Positions 7,376 through 12,488 of a stretch of DNA of 12,488 nucleotides are shown one piece after another. The translations under genes and the position numbers were made by a program. Position 1 is the stretch's first letter. Every line of letters begins with the position of its first letter. The stretch lies in assembly GCA_902489445.1 (NCBI GenBank), contig CABTZX010000042.1, positions 1 to 12,488 of the forward strand, given 5' to 3'. Source of the stretch: an uncultured Bacteroidales bacterium. Its GTDB lineage: Bacteria; Bacteroidota; Bacteroidia; Bacteroidales; Porphyromonadaceae. The notes beneath the pieces were generated by a model. The model saw only the letters and a program-made list of their open reading frames with translations, did no database searches and was not told the origin of the DNA.

Positions 7376-7407
7376 TTTCCTTGGCTTGCTTTAATTGTGT
7401 AACTTCG
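7376..7407 (+). promoter_or_regulatory. Candidate hut operon promoter
   Basis: TTTC (7376-7379), a 20-bp spacer, then TAACTTCG (7400-7407) resembles the Bacteroidota TTTG / TAnnTTTG promoter with one mismatch in each box. It lies 55 bases before the ftcD ATG and 70 bp downstream of the palindrome array. A short inverted repeat (ATGAAA 7410-7415, TTTCAT 7423-7428) follows it immediately and could lie in the leader. It is weaker than the dnaN promoter; I saw no better match between the array and ftcD. Confidence 0.4.
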
Positions 7408-7462
7408 CGATGAAATTGAAACTTTCATTGGAGAAAAGAGAAATAATAATCAATAAATCACT

Positions 7463-8368
7463 ATGGCGAATCAAACGAAAATAGTAGAATGCGTGCCTAA
7501 CTTTAGCGAAGGACGCGACAAAGAAAAGATCGAACGAATTGTCAATCCGTTCCGTACCAAACAAGGCGTTAAGCTGCTTAACTACAGTAATGACGAAGAT
7601 CACAACCGTTGCGTGGTGACGGTTATCGGTGAGCCGAAAGCTCTCACCGAAGCGTTGTATGAAGCGATAGAAGTTGCCGTCAAGGAGATCGATATGACCA
7701 AGCACGAAGGGCAGCACCCCCGCATGGGCGCTGTGGACGTAGTTCCCTTTATCCCTATTCGCAATATGGAAATGGACGAAGCTATTGCCCTGTCCAAGGA
7801 AGTCGGTAAGACAATAGGAGAACGCTTTGGCGTGCCCGTATTCCTGTATGAAAAGAGTGCATCTGCTCCTCATCGCGAAAACCTTGCTAAGATTCGCAAG
7901 GGACAATTCGAAGGAATGGCGGAAAAAGTACACGAACCGGAATGGATTCCCGACTTCGGTCCGAAGGATATTCACCCCACAGCCGGTGTAGTAGCCGTAG
8001 GTGCGCGTATGCCGCTGGTAGCTTACAACGTAAACCTCAATACAAGTGATCTTTCCATTGCCGATGCCATTGCCAAAAAAGTACGTTTTATCGGTGGCGG
8101 ATTACGCTTCTGCAAAGCAATGGGTGTAGAACTGCACGATCGTAACATCGTACAGGTATCGATGAACCTAACTGACTATACCAAAACAGCCGTATATCGT
8201 GCGCACGAAATGGTGCGTATGGAAGCAAAACGCTACGGAGTGGAAGTGGTAGGAAGTGAAGTAATCGGCTTGGTACCTATGATGGCGCTTGTTCAGTGTG
8301 CCGAATATTACCTCGGAATCGAAAACTTCTCCGAAGATCAAATACTGGAAACTCGTTTGATGGAGTAA
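7463..8368 (+). CDS. ftcD: Glutamate formimidoyltransferase
   Basis: A 301-residue stand-alone formiminotransferase, equivalent to the N-terminal half of mammalian FTCD. It transfers the formimino group of N-formimino-L-glutamate to tetrahydrofolate, giving glutamate and 5-formimino-THF, the last carbon-skeleton step of this histidine degradation route. The start KIVECVPNFSEGRD, the strand NDEDHNRCVVTVIG (43-56), the catalytic segment HEGQHPRMGAVDVVPFIP (81-98, with His85), the loop APHRENLAKIRKGQFEGM, the FGP...HPTAGVVAVGAR segment and the LRFCKAMGVEL region are characteristic of the two formiminotransferase subdomains. Length is normal for the bacterial single-domain form. The ATG at 7463 is preceded by an A-rich leader. 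It is the first gene of the plus-strand hut operon; hutI begins 7 nt after its stop. The cyclodeaminase half is encoded separately by fchA. Confidence 0.96.
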   Translation: MANQTKIVECVPNFSEGRDKEKIERIVNPFRTKQGVKLLNYSNDEDHNRCVVTVIGEPKALTEALYEAIEVAVKEIDMTKHEGQHPRMGAVDVVPFIPIRNMEMDEAIALSKEVGKTIGERFGVPVFLYEKSASAPHRENLAKIRKGQFEGMAEKVHEPEWIPDFGPKDIHPTAGVVAVGARMPLVAYNVNLNTSDLSIADAIAKKVRFIGGGLRFCKAMGVELHDRNIVQVSMNLTDYTKTAVYRAHEMVRMEAKRYGVEVVGSEVIGLVPMMALVQCAEYYLGIENFSEDQILETRLME

Positions 8369-8375
8369 CGTGGTA

Positions 8376-9644
8376 ATGACTCCAAAAGCGAATCTTTGCA
8401 TCAAAAACATAGGTCAGCTTGCAACGCCTGTCGGCTCCTCTGCCCGAAAGGGTAAGGAGGCGATGGGTGCCCTTAAGGTAATTGAAGGTGCCGCCGTAAT
8501 AGTGGAAAACGGCATTATCACCTTTGTGGGCAAGGAAAGTGAGCTACCGAGCGCATTGCCGCAAGGCTGCAAGGTGCTGGATGCCGGGGGAAATGCACTG
8601 CTTCCCGGCTTTGTGGATAGCCATACGCACTTAGTATTTGGCGGATACCGGGAAGACGAGTTTCAATGGCGCCTTGCCGGCGATAGCTATATGAGTATTA
8701 TGGAGCGTGGAGGCGGTATCGCAAAAACGATGCAGCTCACTCGTTCCACATCAGAGGATAGCCTTACCGAGAGCGCGTTAGCGCATCTTAAGGCGATGCT
8801 CTCTATGGGCGTTACTACCGTAGAAGCCAAAAGCGGTTACGGAATGCAAACGGAAACCGAACTAAAGCAGCTGCGTGTTACGCGTCGCCTGCAGGAAATA
8901 CAGCCGGTTGCACTATTCTCCACATTTATGGGCGCGCACGACATTCCGCCCGAATACAAGGGACGCAATATGGCATATATAGAGTATATCATTGAAGATA
9001 TGCTGCCACGCGTTAAGGAAGAAGGATTGGCTGAAGCATGCGATATATTTACGGAGAAGGGCGTCTTTAATCACGAAGAAACAATTCGCCTGCTCACCGC
9101 GGCCAAAGAGATGGGCTTTGCGCTGAAGATGCACGCTGATGAAATCGTGCCCTTCGGTGGCGCTGAGCTCGCCGCTTCCTTGGGATGCCTCAGTGCGGAT
9201 CATTTGCTCCGCATTTCCGATAAGGGTATTCACGATCTTGCAGAGGGAAATACCGTGGCAACTCTGTTGCCACTCACCGCATTTAGCCTAAAAGCCGAGT
9301 ATGCTCCGGCTCGTAAGATGATAGACAGTGGTTGTGCCGTAGCGCTCGCCAGTGATCTTAATCCGGGTAGCTGCTTCAGTGCATCTACGCCTTTGCTTAT
9401 GGCTCTTGCCACGATATATATGGGTATGACCATAGAAGAAACCCTTACCGCGCTTACTCTTAATGGAGCGGCGGCATTACATCGTGCCGATCGCATTGGC
9501 TCTATAGAAGTGGGCAAGGAAGGTGACTTTGCCCTTTTGCGTATGCCTAACTACAAGTTCCTATCTTATCACTTTGGAATGAATCTTGTAGATGCTACGA
9601 TCAAGGGAGGGGTTGTGTACCGCAACGAAATTGAACAAGAATAG
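8376..9644 (+). CDS. hutI: Imidazolonepropionase
   Basis: A 422-residue metal-dependent amidohydrolase that opens the ring of 4-imidazolone-5-propionate to N-formimino-L-glutamate in histidine degradation. Visible active-site elements are His83 and His85 in DSHTHLVFGG (81-90), REDEFQWRLAG (92-102), YGMQTETE (155-162), GAHDIP with His188, KMHADEIVPFGGAEL (251-265; His253, Glu256), SADH with His276, and SDLNPGSC with Asp327. Length matches the family (about 400-420). An upstream in-frame GTG at 8370 would add two residues, but the ATG at 8376 has a GGAG 10 bases upstream and is the better start. It lies 7 nt after ftcD and 13 nt before fchA, consistent with co-transcription. Confidence 0.96.
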   Translation: MTPKANLCIKNIGQLATPVGSSARKGKEAMGALKVIEGAAVIVENGIITFVGKESELPSALPQGCKVLDAGGNALLPGFVDSHTHLVFGGYREDEFQWRLAGDSYMSIMERGGGIAKTMQLTRSTSEDSLTESALAHLKAMLSMGVTTVEAKSGYGMQTETELKQLRVTRRLQEIQPVALFSTFMGAHDIPPEYKGRNMAYIEYIIEDMLPRVKEEGLAEACDIFTEKGVFNHEETIRLLTAAKEMGFALKMHADEIVPFGGAELAASLGCLSADHLLRISDKGIHDLAEGNTVATLLPLTAFSLKAEYAPARKMIDSGCAVALASDLNPGSCFSASTPLLMALATIYMGMTIEETLTALTLNGAAALHRADRIGSIEVGKEGDFALLRMPNYKFLSYHFGMNLVDATIKGGVVYRNEIEQE

Positions 9645-9657
9645 AAATAACAAACAT

Positions 9658-10284
9658 ATGCTTACAGAATTAACCGTAAAGGGCTTTCTCGCTGAAACAG
9701 CCGGTGAAGCTCCGGTGCCCGGAGGAGGAAGTATATCCGCACTGAACGGAGCTATTGCCGCTTCGCTCTGCCAAATGGTGGCGAACCTAACCATCGGAAA
9801 GAAAAAATATGCTGATTGTGAGGCCGAAATGAAGGAAATTGCCGCTAAGGCTGCCTCTATAGCGCAAGAGCTTGTACTGGACGTGGATCGCGATAGCGAT
9901 GCATACGACAAAGTATTTGCCGCATTTAAGCTCCCCAAAGAAACCGACGAGGAAAAAGCCGCCCGTAGCCAAGCTATTCAGGAAAGTACTAAGTATGCCG
10001 CTGAAGTACCCATGGAGGTTGCTCGCCGTGTATACTCTTTGCTCGATATGATAGATGCTGTTGTGGCTCGTGGTAACCAAAATGCCGTAACGGATGGCTG
10101 TGTGGCTATGATGTGCGCTCGTTGTGCCATTGTGGGTGCATTGTTTAATGTCCGTATCAACCTAACTTCTCTCAAGGATAGGGACTTTGCTTCCAAGCTG
10201 AGTCAAGAAGCCGATAAAATGGAAGAAGAGGTAAATAGACGCGAAAAGAACGTTATTGCACACACTAAGAAAGCTTGTGAATAA
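9658..10284 (+). CDS. fchA: Formiminotetrahydrofolate cyclodeaminase (FTCD C-terminal type)
   Basis: A 208-residue helical protein of the cyclodeaminase/cyclohydrolase family, equivalent to the C-terminal domain of mammalian FTCD. It converts 5-formimino-THF to 5,10-methenyl-THF and ammonia, feeding one-carbon metabolism. Key segments are the N-terminal APVPGGGSISALNGAIAASL (18-37), LVLDVDRDSDAYDKV (72-86) with conserved acidic residues, and ARGNQNAVTDGCVA (137-150), the conserved G-N-x-N-x-x-(S/T)-D loop. The frame is open for 66 nt further upstream, but the ATG at 9658 (MLTELTVKGFL) gives the family's usual N-terminus and avoids overlapping hutI. Some relatives act as methenyl-THF cyclohydrolases; the neighbouring ftcD makes the cyclodeaminase role more likely. 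hutH starts 1 nt after its stop. Confidence 0.92.
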   Translation: MLTELTVKGFLAETAGEAPVPGGGSISALNGAIAASLCQMVANLTIGKKKYADCEAEMKEIAAKAASIAQELVLDVDRDSDAYDKVFAAFKLPKETDEEKAARSQAIQESTKYAAEVPMEVARRVYSLLDMIDAVVARGNQNAVTDGCVAMMCARCAIVGALFNVRINLTSLKDRDFASKLSQEADKMEEEVNRREKNVIAHTKKACE

Positions 10285-10285
10285 G

Positions 10286-11782
10286 ATGAACGGAATATTG
10301 CACGAATTGGGCAAAGCGCCCCTCACCATTGAAAATATAACTGAATGGCTAAATAACCGCTATCCCATTGTCCTGAGTGAAGAGGGGAAGGCGCGCATCA
10401 ATCATTGCCGCGAATACTTGGATAATAAGGTTAAGGAGAGCGATGTACCCATTTATGGCGTTACTACCGGTTTCGGTTCGCTCTGCAACCGCTCTATTTC
10501 CGCCGAACAGCTCACCACGCTTCAGGAAAATCTTGTCAAGAGCCACGCCTGCAGCATGGGAGATGAAGTTCGCCCCGATATAGTGCGCCTCATGCTTCTA
10601 CTGAAAGCTTATGCGCTTCAGCTGGGGCACAGCGGTGTACAGGTAGTAACCGTGGAAACCATCCTTGAGCTACTGAACCGCGATGTACTGCCCATTGTCT
10701 ATAGTTTGGGCTCTTTGGGAGCTTCGGGCGACTTGGCACCGCTGGCAAATCTCTTCCTGCCGTTGATTGGTGAGGGGGAAGTGCGCTACAAAGGCGAGAA
10801 ACGTGCTTCGAAAGAAGTATTGGACGAACTCGGCATCCGTACCGTTACGCTTAAGAGCAAGGAAGGGCTCGCCCTCCTTAATGGTACACAATTTATGAGT
10901 TCGCACGGCGTTTATGCACTCATTCAGGCGAAACGCTTGGCTAAGGTTGCCGATAATGCCGCCGCTCTCTCCTTGGACGCTTACGACGGCTTGCTGGCTC
11001 CCTTCAGCGATTCCCTACAGCTCATTCGTCCGCATGCCGGACAGTTGACCGTTGCACGGCATATGCGTAAACTCCTCGAAGGGAGTGAAATTGCCGCACA
11101 ACCCAAGAAGCAGGTGCAAGATCCCTACAGTTTTCGCTGTGTGCCGCAGGTACACGGAGCTTCTCGTGATGCTTTCGATTACGTTACTAAGGTGGTTGAA
11201 ACGGAAATCAACTCCGTGACCGACAATCCCACCGTCTTCCCCGATGAAGATATAGTGGTGAGCGGCGGTAACTTCCACGGGCAACCCTTGGCAATTGTCT
11301 ATGACTTTTTTGCCATCGCGTTGGCTGAATTAGGCAACATAAGCGAACGGCGTACTGCGCAGCTTATCTTGGGGCTCCGCAATTTGCCCGAGTTCCTTGT
11401 TGCTAATCCCGGATTGAACAGTGGCTTGATGATACCGCAATACGCGGCTGCCGCTATGGTTAGCCGGAACAAGATGTACTGTTTTTCGGCATCGTCCGAT
11501 AGCATTGTATCGAGCAACGGGCAGGAAGACCACGTTTCGATGGGTGCTAATGCGGCAACCAAGTTACTCTTCATCATCGAAAACCTGGAACGAATCTTTG
11601 CTATCGAGTTTGTTAATGCCGCGCAGGCACTCGAATTCCGTCGTCCGCTCAAGTCGTCCGCTACGATAGAGCGTCTCTTGGCGGCATTCCGCAAGGGCAA
11701 TCCGCGCATTGAACAGGATGTGGTGATGTATAAGCAGCTCAATAGCGCTTGTCACTTCGTACAGACCTACGATTTCGAATAA
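10286..11782 (+). CDS. hutH: Histidine ammonia-lyase
   Basis: A 498-residue aromatic amino acid lyase that deaminates L-histidine to trans-urocanate. The self-forming MIO prosthetic group comes from Ala146-Ser147-Gly148 in SLGASGDLAPLANLFLPLIG. The catalytic Tyr57 lies in YGVTTGFGSLCN, and the Ser-His pair in NLVKSHACSMGD (His87) is the histidine-selective version of the specificity switch, as is the Glu in NGQEDHVSMG. Other conserved stretches are QDPYSFRCVPQVHGA, VTDNPTVF, GGNFHGQPLA and NPGLNSGLMIPQYAAAA. The start is the ATG at 10286; upstream extension uses only weak start codons within fchA. Length is close to the usual 500-510. It is the last gene of the operon, 1 nt after fchA, with an intrinsic terminator about 220 bp downstream. 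Confidence 0.97.
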   Translation: MNGILHELGKAPLTIENITEWLNNRYPIVLSEEGKARINHCREYLDNKVKESDVPIYGVTTGFGSLCNRSISAEQLTTLQENLVKSHACSMGDEVRPDIVRLMLLLKAYALQLGHSGVQVVTVETILELLNRDVLPIVYSLGSLGASGDLAPLANLFLPLIGEGEVRYKGEKRASKEVLDELGIRTVTLKSKEGLALLNGTQFMSSHGVYALIQAKRLAKVADNAAALSLDAYDGLLAPFSDSLQLIRPHAGQLTVARHMRKLLEGSEIAAQPKKQVQDPYSFRCVPQVHGASRDAFDYVTKVVETEINSVTDNPTVFPDEDIVVSGGNFHGQPLAIVYDFFAIALAELGNISERRTAQLILGLRNLPEFLVANPGLNSGLMIPQYAAAAMVSRNKMYCFSASSDSIVSSNGQEDHVSMGANAATKLLFIIENLERIFAIEFVNAAQALEFRRPLKSSATIERLLAAFRKGNPRIEQDVVMYKQLNSACHFVQTYDFE

Positions 11783-12001
11783 GATTCGCTATCCCGAGCC
11801 GGTAGCTGTTTCGCCAAACGGATAGTAGGCTTGAAGGAGCCACCGCATCGGGTAGAGTAGAGGGAATCCGAAGAGCGTTTCCGCGCTTGGATGCATCTGT
11901 TGCTCTGTAAAGGGCACTTTCCGATGAGCAAACGGATGCTTTGAACAGAACGCTATACAGGAAGCGACTTGGTAGTACGGGTTTCCCGAACAATAGAATT
12001 G

Positions 12002-12034
12002 AAAGGGGGAGGGCAGTGATGCCTTCCCCTTTTT
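12002..12034 (+). terminator. Intrinsic terminator of the hut operon
   Basis: GGGGAGGGC (12006-12014), loop AGTGAT, GCCTTCCCC (12021-12029) forms a nine-pair GC-rich stem with one G-U pair, directly followed by TTTTT. The preceding AAA extends the stem into the T tract, so it may act on either strand. It lies about 220 bp after the hutH stop and is the first strong hairpin downstream of it. Confidence 0.75.
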
Positions 12035-12113
12035 GCGTTTCCGCCCACAACTCTGCTACCCCCACCTACTCCTCCCACCCTTCTGCTACGTTTCTTTCTG
12101 AGTGGGTTTACAT

Positions 12114-12143
12114 GGGAGAGGGCAGTGATACCTTTCCCCTTTT
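12114..12143 (+). terminator. Second terminator-like hairpin
   Basis: GGGAGAGG (12114-12121) and ACCTTTCCC (12130-12138) can form an eight-pair stem with one G-U pair around a loop of about nine bases, followed by CTTTTG. It is the duplicated and weakened counterpart of the hairpin at 12002-12034, 109 bp further on, and shares the loop sequence GGGCAGTGAT. It may be a backup terminator or simply a by-product of the duplication. Confidence 0.5.
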
Positions 12144-12234
12144 GCGTTTTTGCGCATACTCGGTTCCCTCCACCTACTCCTCGCACCCTTGTTGCGCGTT
12201 TCCTTCGGAGCTGAGAATGAGAGGTGTCTCATCG

Positions 12235-12387
12235 TTTGTACCATGTTAACCGGGCGGAGGATGGGTGGGAACGGAGCATTTGTACGAAGGAATCGGAGCA
12301 GGGGATTGGAGGGAACAGATCGTTTGTACGAAGGAATCGGAGCGGAGGATTGGAGGTAACAAATCGTTTGTATGGTGCGGTCGGAGA
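12235..12387. repeat. 44-bp tandem repeat, three units plus a partial
   Basis: TTTGTA starts at 12235, 12279, 12323 and 12367, a constant 44-bp step. Units two and three are identical at 40 of 44 positions (TTTGTACGAAGGAATCGGAG followed by a GGAGGATTGG-type segment and GATCG or AATCG). The first unit matches the third at about 30 of 44. The fourth stops after about 21 bases, where the 22-bp array begins. The plus strand is purine-rich. Confidence 0.85.
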
Positions 12388-12488
12388 AAACTCTATAGAC
12401 TTTTGGAAAATACTCTATAGACTTTTTCGAAAAACTCTATAGACTTTCTGGAAAAACTCTATAGACTTTTCTCGGATACCCTATAGAC
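12388..12488. repeat. 22-bp tandem repeat, five units, running off the window
   Basis: CTATAGAC occurs at 12393, 12415, 12437, 12459 and 12481, exactly 22 bp apart. Each unit is a 16-mer, AAACTCTATAGACTTT (identical in units one, three and four; one mismatch in unit two; unit five cut by the window edge), followed by a variable 6-bp spacer (TGGAAA, TTCGAA, CTGGAA, TCTCGG). The 16-mer is palindromic except for one C/C pair flanking TCTATAGA. The array continues past the right edge, so copy number is unknown. Confidence 0.9.

Larger units (their letters stand above)
7069..7462. other. Divergent intergenic region dnaN / ftcD
   Basis: A 394-bp stretch without a credible gene, separating the minus-strand dnaN operon from the plus-strand hut operon. 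From left to right it holds the dnaN promoter (7101-7131), a 9-bp inverted repeat (ATGCCCTCA at 7135-7143 and TGAGGGCAT at 7188-7196), an 18-bp imperfect palindrome GAGGG...CCCTC (7189-7206), the 22-bp-period palindrome array (7225-7306), a small GC hairpin GCCTC-AGG-GAGGC (7313-7325), a candidate ftcD promoter (7376-7407), and an A-rich leader before the ftcD ATG. A 75-codon minus-strand reading frame crosses the array and the dnaN promoter; its sequence is made of the repeat and I do not consider it a gene. Confidence 0.7.
12002..12206. repeat. Imperfect tandem duplication of about 108 bp
   Basis: Two successive units share ordered blocks: GGGCAGTGAT (12011 and 12120), a CCTT(T)CCCCTTTT(T)GCGTTT block (12022 and 12131), CCACCTACTCCTC (12062 and 12170), and a CACCCTT...GTTTC block at the end of each. 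Offsets are 108-109 bp. The plus strand is pyrimidine-rich between the hairpin and the unit end. The terminator hairpin is part of the duplicated unit. Confidence 0.75.
11783..12488. other. Repeat-rich non-coding region downstream of hutH
   Basis: A 706-bp stretch with no gene I can support. 11783-12001 shows nothing recognisable. From about 12002 it is almost entirely repeats: two terminator-like hairpins within a roughly 108-bp imperfect duplication, a 44-bp tandem repeat, and a 22-bp tandem repeat cut by the window edge. Reading frames of 60-108 codons occur on both strands, but their predicted proteins are low-complexity and change with the repeat frame. The layout resembles a composite intergenic or MITE-type repeat element. 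Confidence 0.7.

Noticed and set aside
7410..7428. ATGAAA/TTTCAT hairpin in the ftcD leader as a riboswitch or attenuator
   Set aside because: The stem is short and AT-rich with no T tract or conserved aptamer features; it is probably incidental.
7391..7975. 194-codon frame antisense to ftcD
   Set aside because: It lies opposite a clearly conserved enzyme gene and has no recognisable domain; it is a codon-bias shadow.
10256..10285. Upstream extension of hutH into fchA
   Set aside because: It would need an ATT or GTG start inside fchA; the ATG at 10286 gives a normal HutH length and a 1-nt gap.
11739..12186. Minus-strand reading frames (108 and 77 codons) downstream of hutH
   Set aside because: They cover the terminator hairpins and the 108-bp duplication, giving the same low-complexity peptide twice, and the longer one runs into the hutH 3' end.
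11941..12442. Plus-strand reading frames across the 44-bp and 22-bp repeats
   Set aside because: Peptides such as the repeated Arg-Asn-Arg-Ser-type segments follow from the repeat; period 44 or 22 shifts frame each unit, so coding is implausible.
12235..12488. CRISPR array
   Set aside because: Period of 22 or 44 bp with 6-bp or no spacers, no conserved 28-37 bp repeat with unique 30-bp spacers, and no cas genes in the window.

Overview
The window looks like chromosomal DNA of a Bacteroidota bacterium, most likely order Bacteroidales and close to Porphyromonas. Evidence: a near-perfect Bacteroidota promoter (TTTC, 19 bp, TACTTTTG) before dnaN; a DUF4835/PorD-type gene, a family I know only from this phylum; the gene order dnaN, DnaQ-like exonuclease, coaBC, porD, recN, rlmB; A-rich translation start regions rather than strong Shine-Dalgarno sites; and short-period tandem repeats resembling Porphyromonas intergenic repeats. 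The genus is inferred, not proven.

Left part (73-7068), all minus strand: a tight housekeeping operon read from right to left. dnaN (sliding clamp) is followed 2 nt later by a DEDDh exonuclease, then coaBC (coenzyme A synthesis), porD (exported DUF4835 protein linked to type IX secretion), recN (double-strand break repair), rlmB (23S rRNA 2'-O-methylation) and ridA (enamine/imine deaminase). Gaps are at most 22 nt and two junctions overlap (4 and 8 nt), so one transcript from the dnaN promoter is likely.

Middle (7069-7462): a 394-bp divergent intergenic region. It holds the dnaN promoter, a candidate ftcD promoter, and a striking array of four 16-bp AT-rich palindromic sites spaced exactly 22 bp apart, bounded by an imperfect inverted repeat.

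Right part (7463-11782), plus strand: a histidine utilisation operon, ftcD, hutI, fchA, hutH. HutH deaminates histidine to urocanate, HutI opens imidazolonepropionate to formiminoglutamate, FtcD moves the formimino group to tetrahydrofolate yielding glutamate, and FchA releases ammonia to give 5,10-methenyl-THF. Urocanase (hutU), which acts between HutH and HutI, is not in the window.

Right end (11783-12488): no credible gene. It contains an intrinsic terminator inside a roughly 108-bp imperfect duplication, then a 44-bp tandem repeat (three units plus a partial), then a 22-bp tandem repeat (five units, running off the window). The last array has the same 16-bp palindrome plus 6-bp spacer layout as the dnaN/ftcD array but a different core. 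These phased repeat arrays are the least explained part of the window.
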